DNA from: Rothia sp. HMSC078H08
GTDB lineage: Bacteria > Actinomycetota > Actinomycetes > Actinomycetales > Micrococcaceae
Reading direction: 5' to 3'
DNA: 58,476 nucleotides
NCBI RefSeq assembly: GCF_001808955.1
Contig: NZ_KV795256.1
Location: forward strand, 160,551 to 219,026
The translations under genes and the position numbers were made by a program. Numbering within the stretch: position 1 is the stretch's first letter; every line of letters begins with the position of its first letter. The notes under the pieces were generated by a model that was not told the origin of the DNA, made no database searches, and worked only from the letters and a program-made list of their open reading frames with translations. Shown here piece by piece: positions 1 through 6,498 of this stretch.

Positions 1-14
1 AGGAATGTATTTCC

Positions 15-743
15 ATGACTTCCGTTTTTCTTACCCGCCGCGCAATGTTGAGCGGCAGCGCAATGTTGAGCATTGGTACCCTGTTCGCAGCCTGCGGCCA
101 GCAGGCGGCTAATGAGGCGGTAGCCGCCGCCTCCGCAGCACCGAGCGAAACCGCTTCGGCGGTTGCGGCAACATCTGAGTCGCCTTCGGCAAGCGCAACC
201 CTGAAGCCGGTCGTTACCCGCGGCTACTCCGGCGGTTCCAAGGCACCTGACGGCGAGTATCGCAAGGCAGACGGATATGGTCCTGCACAGAATGTTCCTC
301 TTCCGAAAGCAGAGCCGTAGCAGTACCCCGAGTCTGAACAAGGCCTCTACCGTATGATGAAGGATTGGCTTGTCTCCCATAACTACGCGATTCAGACCGG
401 TGACTGCTCCTACGCTTTCAAATACGTTACGGACGAATCTGAAGAATACGGATTTTACCTGTTCATTGAGGACCTTTACCAGAACGGCGGGTGGACTGTT
501 GACGGGCTGGATAGCTACCAACCCCAAGGCCCGCTCATCTACGATGAGGCGAAGAAAAAGTACCGAATGCTGCATCGCCGGTTCTGGACCACTGTTATGT
601 ACGTGGAGTCTAATGGTCACCTTGATATGCAGGCTAATACTGACACCAGCGACGATACTTTCTACTTCCTTTTCACCTACTCTGACGGCTATTGGAAAAT
701 TGCTGGCAGTAAAACGGAAGAGGAATTGCAAAACGAGAAGTAG
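15..743 (+). pseudogene. DUF6318-like Tat lipoprotein, interrupted by one amber codon
   Basis: This is the first of three tandem copies of a lipoprotein gene. The reading frame is open from ATG 15 to 743 except for one TAG at 318-320, where the neighbouring paralogue has CAG. A single C-to-T change explains the break. The product would be 242 codons: a twin-arginine signal (TRRAMLSG) with a lipobox ending AAC, an Ala/Ser-rich linker, a conserved stretch ending PLPKAEP, then the C-terminal domain. The stop falls right after PLPKAEP, so translation would give a 101-residue secreted stub without the domain; the rest could only restart at ATG 354 or 357, without a signal peptide. The family label DUF6318 is by recollection of the PAQNVPLPK region; function is unknown. 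A strain-level sequencing error is possible. Confidence 0.75.
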
Positions 744-791
744 CCTTTTCTTTTGATTCACATACCACACCGATATAAGGAATCTACTTCC

Positions 792-1529
792 ATGAATTCT
801 GTTTTTCTTACCCGCCGCGCAATGTTGAGCAGCGGCGTGATGCTGAGCCTTGGCGCTCTGCTTGCGGCCTGCGGCCAGCAAGCCACCAACGAGGCGGCAG
901 CCACCGCCTCCACCGCACCAAGCGAATCGGCTTCGGCGTCTGCGGCGGTTTCCGATGCCGCTTCTGCATCGGCTACTCCGAGCCCAGTCATTACCCGCGG
1001 CTACTCTGGAGGCTCGAAGGCACCCGACGGCGAATACCGCAAAGCTGATGGTTACGGCCCTGCGCAGAATGTTCCTCTGCCGAAAGCCGAGCCGCAGCAG
1101 TACCCCGAAACCTTCGCTGGACTCCGTGAGATGATGCGTGACTGGATTAAGGCACGCAACTACGGTATCCAGACCGGTGATATGCAGTATGTATGGCCCT
1201 ACATGCTGGACACTTTTGATGAGGACATTAAATTCCTGCACTACATCGAGGATCTTTACAAAAGCGGTGGCTGGGTTATCGAAGGCACCTCAGAATACCA
1301 GGCCGAAAGCGATCTGATGTATGACGAAGAAGCCAAAGAATATTGGACTCTCACGCGACGCTTGTGGACTTATGGCATGTACGTAAACCCCAATGGCAAG
1401 GTGTATGAGCGTACTAATACCAGCAACGAAAATGAAATATTTATGTTCCGCTATAAGTATCAGAATGGCTACTGGCGACTCTCGGAGCATCGCTCGAATA
1501 AGGAGCTACGTGAGCAGGGAATTATCTAG
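792..1529 (+). CDS. DUF6318-like Tat lipoprotein (intact copy)
   Basis: A 245-residue predicted surface lipoprotein. I chose ATG 792 because the N-terminus MNSVFLTRRAML matches the other copies and the leader before it (an aaggaat-type ribosome site) is also duplicated. The signal has a twin arginine at residues 8-9, a hydrophobic run and a lipobox ending AACGQQ. A linker of Ala, Ser and Thr follows to about residue 75, then a stretch from GYSGGS to PKAEP that is identical in copy one, then a 140-residue C-terminal domain rich in Tyr, Trp and Asp. The C-terminal domain has clearly diverged between the copies. It resembles DUF6318 proteins of Micrococcaceae; no enzyme motif is visible. Likely anchored outside the membrane. 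Role unknown. Confidence 0.8.
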   Translation: MNSVFLTRRAMLSSGVMLSLGALLAACGQQATNEAAATASTAPSESASASAAVSDAASASATPSPVITRGYSGGSKAPDGEYRKADGYGPAQNVPLPKAEPQQYPETFAGLREMMRDWIKARNYGIQTGDMQYVWPYMLDTFDEDIKFLHYIEDLYKSGGWVIEGTSEYQAESDLMYDEEAKEYWTLTRRLWTYGMYVNPNGKVYERTNTSNENEIFMFRYKYQNGYWRLSEHRSNKELREQGII

Positions 1530-1577
1530 TAGCCCTTTGCAACTCACGCACCACACCGATACGAGGAATGTATTTCC

Positions 1578-1706
1578 ATGACTTCCGTTTTTCTTACACG
1601 CCGCGCAATTACATGCAGTATGTATGGCCCTCTATGCTGGATACCTACGAGAAGGATATTAAGTTCCTCAAGGATATCGAAGGCCTTTATCAGCGCGGAG
1701 GCTGAG
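1578..1706 (+). pseudogene. Third DUF6318-like copy, internal-deletion remnant
   Basis: The leader and first 32 bases of the gene (to cgcgcaat) match copy one almost exactly. The sequence then jumps to a stretch matching the middle of copy two (near 1180-1275, the MQYVWP region). About 390 bases are missing and the frame is lost. Read in the ancestral frame, the remnant meets TGA at 1703-1705 where copy two has a Trp codon. Similarity ends at about 1706, shortly before the low-G+C segment begins. The remnant therefore marks the left junction of the foreign insertion. Confidence 0.8.
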
Positions 1707-1763
1707 GTGGTGCGCTCCCCGGGCCGGGTCTGTATTCCTACTTTCTAGTTTACCAAATAAGAC

Positions 1764-1791
1764 TATAATAAGGAGTGTTTATTCTCGGAGG
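1764..1791 (+). promoter_or_regulatory. -10 TATAAT and GGAGG ribosome site of the island gene
   Basis: A perfect TATAAT lies at 1764-1769, and GGAGG at 1787-1791 is 5 bases before ATG 1797. No convincing -35 hexamer is present at the usual distance. Both elements are closer to Firmicute consensus than the signals of neighbouring genes, which suggests the gene arrived with its own expression signals. Confidence 0.55.
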
Positions 1792-1796
1792 TTTTT

Positions 1797-2807
1797 ATGT
1801 CATTTCTATCAAAAAATTGGGCAGGACTGTCAGTCTGTCTGATCATTTCTATCATCTCTTGGGTTTTAGGAGGATTTCTGCCTGTTGTGGGAGCACCTGT
1901 TTTCGCCATTTTTATCGGAATGATTCTCCATCCCTTTCTCACTTCCTATACACAACTGGATGCCGGTTTGACTTATAGCTCCAAAAAATTGCTTCAGTAT
2001 GCTGTTATTTTGCTTGGGTTTGGACTCAGTATCTCACAAGTTTTCGCAGTTGGAAAATCTTCCCTTCCTGTCATCATTTCGACCATTTCTATCGCTTTAA
2101 TTATTGCTTTCTTTTTCCAACGCTTTTTTAATCTGGATACAAAGCTTGCTACCCTGGTCGGTGTAGGTTCTTCTATCTGTGGCGGTTCTGCCATTGCAGC
2201 GACTGCTCCTGTTATTCACGCCAAGGAAAAAGAAGTGGCCCAAGCCATTTCTGTTATCTTTTTCTTCAATGTCTTGGCAGCTCTTATCTTTCCAACTCTA
2301 GGTTCTTGGCTCCATCTTTCCAACGAAGGTTTTGCTCTCTTTGCGGGTACTGCGGTCAACGATACTTCCTCTGTGACAGCTACTGCTAGTGCCTGGGATA
2401 GTCTTTACAATGCAAACACTCTTGAGCCTGCAACTATTGTCAAACTGACACGCACTCTAGCTATTATCCCTATCGTTCTCTTCCTCTCCTATTGGCAAAG
2501 CCGTCAACAAGGCGACAACCAAGGAGTGAAGCTTAAAAAAATCTTCCCCGTTTTCATTCTCTACTTTATCCTAGCTTCTCTGCTAACTACTCTTCTCACA
2601 TCTTTCGGTGTCAGCACTAGCTTCTTTTCACCTCTCAAACAACTCTCCATATTCTTCATCATCATGGCTATGAGTGCTATTGGTCTCAAAACCAACCTCA
2701 TTGCTATGATCAAATCCAGTGGAAAATCCATTCTTCTTGGAGCCCTTTGCTGGATTGCTATCATCTTGACTAGTCTTGGCATGCAATTACTCATCGGTAT
2801 TTACTAA
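1797..2807 (+). CDS. YeiH/UPF0324 family membrane transporter (putative sulfate exporter family)
   Basis: A 336-residue polytopic membrane protein with about ten hydrophobic segments. It carries the family's conserved small-residue motifs [14 protein letters not shown] (near residues 120-133) and [12 protein letters not shown] (near 182-193). Family members are annotated as putative sulfate exporters, but the substrate is not established. The sequence ([15 protein letters not shown]-rich codons, many Phe and Ile) resembles the streptococcal members of the family, from memory of UPF0324 proteins in pneumococcus and relatives. The length is normal for the family and the frame is intact, so it may be functional. 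It has no operon partner and sits inside a low-G+C island between a broken lipoprotein gene and an inverted repeat. Horizontal acquisition from an oral streptococcus is an inference from composition and sequence style. Confidence 0.85.
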   Translation: MSFLSKNWAGLSVCLIISIISWVLGGFLPVVGAPVFAIFIGMILHPFLTSYTQLDAGLTYSSKKLLQYAVILLGFGLSISQVFAVGKSSLPVIISTISIALIIAFFFQRFFNLDTKLATLVGVGSSICGGSAIAATAPVIHAKEKEVAQAISVIFFFNVLAALIFPTLGSWLHLSNEGFALFAGTAVNDTSSVTATASAWDSLYNANTLEPATIVKLTRTLAIIPIVLFLSYWQSRQQGDNQGVKLKKIFPVFILYFILASLLTTLLTSFGVSTSFFSPLKQLSIFFIIMAMSAIGLKTNLIAMIKSSGKSILLGALCWIAIILTSLGMQLLIGIY

Positions 2808-2933
2808 GAAAAAAGGGAGCCTAAAGGCCACCTCAGAACGTAGACAAATCAGATGGATTTTGGACTGTCGTTGGCTCGCTTTCTCAAGAGCAGCTGAAGG
2901 AAAAAGGGCTACTGAAATAACCCCATAACCATT

Positions 2934-2998
2934 GAGAAGCCACATGTGTTTCGAGAAGCCACCATTATTGTGGCTTCTCGAAACACATGTGGCTTCTC
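2934..2998. repeat. Perfect 29-bp inverted repeat with nested 10-bp units
   Basis: Arms at 2934-2962 and 2970-2998 are exact reverse complements around a 7-base spacer (cattatt). Each arm contains the unit GAGAAGCCAC twice (the complement on the right), separated by a 9-base segment. The structure can form a very stable hairpin or cruciform. No T-tract follows on either strand, so it is not a standard terminator. It sits at the right edge of the low-G+C island and before ybaK. Confidence 0.85.
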
Positions 2999-2999
2999 G

Positions 3000-3027
3000 G
3001 CGCATAGGTATCAGCGCATAGGTATCG
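3000..3027. repeat. 14-bp tandem duplication
   Basis: Two head-to-tail copies of gcgcataggtatc plus one variable base (3000-3013 and 3014-3027) lie between the large inverted repeat and the ybaK promoter. They cover the region where a -35 element would lie. Confidence 0.75.
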
Positions 3028-3044
3028 GCGCGTGGTGACTTCCG

Positions 3045-3050
3045 TAAAAT
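3045..3050 (+). promoter_or_regulatory. -10 element of a leaderless ybaK transcript
   Basis: TAAAAT at 3045-3050 ends 7 bases before ATG 3058, the spacing typical of leaderless actinobacterial transcripts. No ribosome binding site precedes either ATG 3049 or ATG 3058. This favours 3058 as both transcription and translation start. Confidence 0.5.
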
Positions 3051-3057
3051 GGTATCT

Positions 3058-3558
3058 ATGGCTAAGAAAACTAAAGGTAAGAAGAGCGGCGCAGCAACCG
3101 CCGCCGTAGCACTGCTGACCGAAACGAACACCCCCTTCCAGATGCGCGAATACGAGCACGTTGAGGGCGTCACCTCCTTCGGTGAAGAGGCCGCGAAGAA
3201 CCTCGGCGCCTCCGAGGAGCAGGTGTTCAAGACCCTGCTGATTGTGCACGAGAAGGATTTCGCGGTCGCAATCGTACCCGTGTCTGGCAAGCTCAACGTG
3301 AAGGCGGCCGCCGCAGCCCTCGGCTGGAAGAACGCCTCCATGTGCGACCCGAAGGTCGCCGAACGCCGCACCGGCTACGTGGTCGGAGGCATCTCCCCGC
3401 TGGGCCAGAAGACCCCCTCCCCCACCCTGCTCGATGAGTCTGCGCAGCTTTTTGACACGATCATGGTCTCTGGCGGTAAGCGCGGCCTGGACGTTGAGCT
3501 CGCCCCGGACGACCTGCTGAAGCTCACCAACGGCAAGTACGCTGACATCCGCGCTTAG
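3058..3558 (+). CDS. ybaK: Cys-tRNA(Pro) deacylase YbaK/EbsC family
   Basis: A 166-residue aminoacyl-tRNA editing domain protein. Family members act in trans to hydrolyse Cys mischarged on tRNA(Pro). The invariant Lys of the family is seen as K58 (VFKTLL), and the signature TGYVVGGISPLG lies at residues 105-116. The length is normal. The N-terminus is basic (MAKKTKGKK). Start choice: ATG 3049 is also in frame, but ATG 3058 sits 7 bases after a good -10 hexamer and neither has a Shine-Dalgarno sequence, so a leaderless start at 3058 is preferred. It is followed by msrB on the same strand after an 87-base gap. Confidence 0.9.
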   Translation: MAKKTKGKKSGAATAAVALLTETNTPFQMREYEHVEGVTSFGEEAAKNLGASEEQVFKTLLIVHEKDFAVAIVPVSGKLNVKAAAAALGWKNASMCDPKVAERRTGYVVGGISPLGQKTPSPTLLDESAQLFDTIMVSGGKRGLDVELAPDDLLKLTNGKYADIRA

Positions 3559-3645
3559 TCCGCGCTCAGCGGGAATAATCCGCCCGGCCGCGGCGTTACA
3601 TATACCGTAAGAGCCTGGGCATGAGAGCAAACTGAAGGAGTCATG

Positions 3646-4122
3646 ATGGGCAATTCGCTACCTGGCGTGGGTGCTATCGCCAAGAACTGGCGTGAAGTCC
3701 TCAAGCCTGAAGAGTACGCTGTTCTGCGTGAGGGCGGCACCGAGCGCGCGTTCACGGGCGAGTACTGGAACACCCACACTGAGGGTGTGTATTCGTGCCG
3801 TGCTTGCGGTACGGAGCTGTTCCGTTCCGATCAGAAGTTCGATTCGCATTGTGGTTGGCCGTCGTTTTTCGCGCCGCTGGCTGAGGACCGTGTGCGTTAC
3901 CTGGAGGACACGACGTTCGGTATGCGCCGTGTGGAGGTGCGTTGCGCCGCCTGCGATTCGCATCTGGGTCACGTGTTTGAGGGTGAGGGTTTTCCGACTC
4001 CCACGGATTTGCGGTATTGCATTAATTCGGTGTGTCTGACGCTGACCCCGGCGGGTGAGGCACAGCCTAGTGAAGCACAGCCTGGTGATACTCCGGTTGA
4101 CGAGGCGGAAGCCGCCGAATAG
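3646..4122 (+). CDS. msrB: Peptide-methionine (R)-S-oxide reductase MsrB
   Basis: It reduces methionine-R-sulfoxide in proteins, using thioredoxin. The zinc-binding pairs are seen at C51-x2-C54 and C100-x2-C103, and the catalytic Cys is C125 in RYCINSV. Two ATG codons are adjacent (3643 and 3646). GGAG at 3637-3640 is 5 bases from the second, which I prefer, giving 158 residues. After the normal MsrB fold (to about residue 134) there is an acidic Pro/Ala/Glu tail with a short internal repeat (AEAQPS, then EAQPGD) that reflects a tandem DNA duplication. No signal peptide is seen, so it is cytoplasmic. Confidence 0.93.
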   Translation: MGNSLPGVGAIAKNWREVLKPEEYAVLREGGTERAFTGEYWNTHTEGVYSCRACGTELFRSDQKFDSHCGWPSFFAPLAEDRVRYLEDTTFGMRRVEVRCAACDSHLGHVFEGEGFPTPTDLRYCINSVCLTLTPAGEAQPSEAQPGDTPVDEAEAAE

Positions 4123-4205
4123 AGCCCGGCAAGCCCCCTCGCGGGCGTACCGGTGAACCCCTTATTGTGAGTATCTCTAAATTCGAGGCTTTAAGCTCGG
4201 GCGGG

Positions 4206-4211
4206 TAGAAT
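4206..4211 (+). promoter_or_regulatory. Candidate -10 (TAGAAT) before ribonuclease D
   Basis: TAGAAT lies 111 bases before ATG 4323. A TTCGAG hexamer at 4182-4187 could be a weak -35 with an 18-base spacer. The same TAGAAT hexamer recurs before dxs, DUF4193 and the AI-2E-family gene. Confidence 0.35.
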
Positions 4212-4322
4212 GGCGTAGTGCCTTCGCGGGCACGCCACCCCGCCCGGGCTCGTGTTTGCTCGGGCGTACGCCTACCCGGGCATCTGGCGCGTCGAATCAG
4301 ACAGAGGAAAAGGATTGAGTGC

Positions 4323-5588
4323 ATGAGTACCGCAGCTGAACAGAATGCCGCAGGCACCCCTCAGCTGACCCTTCACGGTATCGAAGTTCCGGACGTTGTT
4401 CCTCTGGAGGCCCCTTCCTCACCGATTCCGACTCTCATCACCACTGAGAGCGGTCTGCGTCGTGCCGCTGAGCAGTTGGCGGCGGCGTCCGGCCCGGTGG
4501 CTGTTGATACGGAGCGTGCCCAGGGCATCCGCTACGGTTCGCGTGCTTTTTTGGTGCAGCTTAAGCGTGAAGATCAGCTGTACCTGATTGACCCTGAGGC
4601 GTTTAAGGATTTGCGCATTATTAACGATGCTCTGGCGGATGCTGAGTGGGTTATTCACGCCGCAATTCAGGACTTCCCGAGCCTGGATATGCTCGGTATG
4701 CGCCCGAACCGTCTGTTTGATACGGAGCTTGGTGCGCGTCTTGCCGGTCTGGAGCGCGTGAACCTGGGTGCGACCGTTGAGGAGCTTCTCGGCTATAAGC
4801 TGGCGAAGAAGCACTCGAAGGAAGACTGGTCGCGCCGCCCCCTGCCGGAATCCTGGTTGAACTATGCTCTGCTGGACGTTGACGTGCTCATTGATTTGCG
4901 TGATGCGTTGGAGGATTTGCTCCGCCAGCAGGGTAAGCTGCAGTACGCTCTGGAGGAGTTTGAGTACCTGTGCAAGACCCCGGTGAAGGATCCGACGGAT
5001 CAGCCGGAGCGTTGGCGTAAGACGAAGGGCCGCACGATGTTGCGTTCGGTCAAGCAGCTGACGGCGCTGCGTAACCTGTGGCTTGAGCGTGACTCGCTGG
5101 CACGTAAGAAGGACGTCGACGCGAAGCGTCTGCTACCTGATTCTGCGATTGTGGAGGCGGCACGCACCATGCCGCGTAACGTGCCCGCTATCATGTCGAT
5201 TCCTGGTTTTCAGACGCGTGGTTTGCGTCGTGAGGGCCCGCGTTGGGTGCGTGCTATTGCCGCGGCGGCACGCGGTGAGAACGCCGTACCGTTCACTTTG
5301 CCGTCGACTGCCCCGCCGCCGTTGAAGGCATGGGAGTCTAAGCGCCCCGAGAACTTGGCGCTGTTCACCGAGGTTCGTCAGGCAATTGATGAGCTCTCTG
5401 AGGAGCTGAATATCCCGGCGCAGAACCTGATCACGACCGATTATGTTCGCCGCCTCTGCTGGGAGCCGCCGGCTCGTTTTGACGAGCAGACCCTGCGGGA
5501 TGCACTCGCCGAGTACGGTGCGCGTCCGTGGCAGACGGGTCTGGTTGCCCCCGTGATTGCGCCGATTTTTGCCCGTCACCTGGGGTAG
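4323..5588 (+). CDS. rnd: Ribonuclease D-like 3'-5' exonuclease with HRDC domain
   Basis: A 421-residue DEDD-family exonuclease. The first acidic motif is D62-x-E64 (VAVDTERA). An IHAAIQDFPSL segment supplies the second Asp, and YALLDVD gives the Tyr-x3-Asp of the DEDDy type. An HRDC domain follows at about residues 245-320 (LRNLWLERDSLA), then a C-terminal segment usual in actinobacterial homologues. ATG 4323 is preceded by a GAGG/AAGG-type ribosome site at 4304-4313. An upstream in-frame extension to 4218 is open but lies before the ribosome site. RNase D trims structured RNA 3' ends, including tRNA precursors; that role is inferred from the family. A strong terminator follows at 5615. Confidence 0.88.
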   Translation: MSTAAEQNAAGTPQLTLHGIEVPDVVPLEAPSSPIPTLITTESGLRRAAEQLAAASGPVAVDTERAQGIRYGSRAFLVQLKREDQLYLIDPEAFKDLRIINDALADAEWVIHAAIQDFPSLDMLGMRPNRLFDTELGARLAGLERVNLGATVEELLGYKLAKKHSKEDWSRRPLPESWLNYALLDVDVLIDLRDALEDLLRQQGKLQYALEEFEYLCKTPVKDPTDQPERWRKTKGRTMLRSVKQLTALRNLWLERDSLARKKDVDAKRLLPDSAIVEAARTMPRNVPAIMSIPGFQTRGLRREGPRWVRAIAAAARGENAVPFTLPSTAPPPLKAWESKRPENLALFTEVRQAIDELSEELNIPAQNLITTDYVRRLCWEPPARFDEQTLRDALAEYGARPWQTGLVAPVIAPIFARHLG

Positions 5589-5614
5589 ATTTCACTAACG
5601 CTCAATAGATGTGT

Positions 5615-5659
5615 GCCGGTTGGGTGTGTTGCTGATGCGACCACCCGACCGGCATTTTT
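5615..5659 (+). terminator. Rho-independent terminator after ribonuclease D
   Basis: A 12-bp stem (GCCGGTTGGGTG with CACCCGACCGGC, one G-T pair) with a 15-base loop is followed by attttt. Confidence 0.85.
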
Positions 5660-5788
5660 GTGCCTCGGGAGTGTGCCTCAGGATTTTGTCTCGGGGGGGG
5701 AGCAAATGCGAACCAAGCTTCGCCTGCTCTCATTCGATTTTTATCCCAAACCGGCATAGGGTGGAAAGAGTACACGAAAGGAACCACC

Positions 5789-6328
5789 ATGCCCGCACCC
5801 AACGGATGCTGCCGCTCTCAGAAGGCATGCGCCTCCCCCACTGCATCTGCCACTACCGAATCTGCCGCCGTCGAAACCGCAGCCGCTACCGCAGAGACGG
5901 ATTCTTCTGCTCGCGTCTTCTCCCGCCGCGCAACCCTCATCACCGGTGCCGTCGCATCCGGTGCGTTGCTCGCCTCCTGCGCTGAAGGTGACTCCAACGT
6001 CACCGCCCCCGAAGGCACCGTTGAGGTGGGTTCCGCCTCCGCAGTGGGCGTGGGCAAGGCAGCTAAGCTGACTCACGGTTCCACGACCGTTATCGTGTCC
6101 CAGCCGTCCGCGGGTGAGTACAAGGCGTTCAGCACCGTGTGCACCCACCAGGGCTGCCAGGTGCAGGTGCAGGATTCCAACCGTATCGTGTGCCCCTGCC
6201 ACGGCTCCGAGTACGCCGTAGCTGACGGCTCGGTCGTGCACGGCCCTGCAGAGGAGGCGCTGACCAGCTACCCGGTGCAGGTGAAGGGCGGCAAGATTTT
6301 CGTCACCCACACCTCCAACGATTCCTAA
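5789..6328 (+). CDS. Rieske [2Fe-2S] lipoprotein with Tat signal
   Basis: A 179-residue small Rieske protein. The cluster ligands are complete: CTHQGC at residues 118-123 and CPCHG at 135-139. A twin-arginine signal (FSRRATL, residues 44-50) leads to a lipobox with Cys64 (LLASC), so a folded, cluster-bearing lipoprotein is likely exported by Tat and anchored outside. The first 40 residues before the RR are unusually long and Ala/Thr-rich, with CC at residues 7-8. ATG 5789 has a gaaaggaa ribosome site. It is a stand-alone gene, not beside a cytochrome bc complex, so its redox partner is unknown. The leader carries a run of eight G at 5693-5700. The alternative in-frame extension to 5660 crosses this tract and is disfavoured. 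Confidence 0.88.
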   Translation: MPAPNGCCRSQKACASPTASATTESAAVETAAATAETDSSARVFSRRATLITGAVASGALLASCAEGDSNVTAPEGTVEVGSASAVGVGKAAKLTHGSTTVIVSQPSAGEYKAFSTVCTHQGCQVQVQDSNRIVCPCHGSEYAVADGSVVHGPAEEALTSYPVQVKGGKIFVTHTSNDS

Positions 6329-6342
6329 ACCGGCGGCTCAGA

Positions 6343-6390
6343 ACCTACGTACAGCAAAACCTCTACACAGCAAGACCTGCGCACAGCAAA
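6343..6390. repeat. Three 16-bp imperfect tandem units
   Basis: Units acctacgtacagcaaa, acctctacacagcaag and acctgcgcacagcaaa follow head to tail just after the Rieske stop codon and run into the terminator. Confidence 0.85.
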
Positions 6391-6424
6391 GTCCCGCCCA
6401 TCACGACTGATGGGCGGGGCTTTA
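6388..6424. terminator. Bidirectional terminator between the Rieske gene and dxs
   Basis: An 11-bp perfect stem (CCCGCCCATCA with TGATGGGCGGG) with flanking aaag and cttt lies between convergent genes, so it can serve both. Confidence 0.85.
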
Positions 6425-6498
6425 TGCTGTCTGATGGTGCCCGCGGCTACTGATGCCCGTTACTAAGGCGTGCTCAGGCGGCACTCAGATACGACCGC

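Larger units (their letters stand above)
1740..2930 (+). other. Low-G+C island, probable streptococcal transfer
   Basis: Base composition falls sharply: sampled 60-base lines inside are 38-43% G+C, against about 70% in a sampled line of ybaK. The island carries one gene, its own promoter and ribosome site, and about 120 bases of non-coding tail. The left edge lies between the truncated lipoprotein copy and base 1740; the right edge lies before the inverted repeat at 2934. No transposase or integrase is present. The limits are set by eye from composition. Confidence 0.7.

Noticed and set aside
2934..2998. Terminator for the YeiH-family gene
   Set aside because: No T-tract on either strand and a very long distance from the stop codon.
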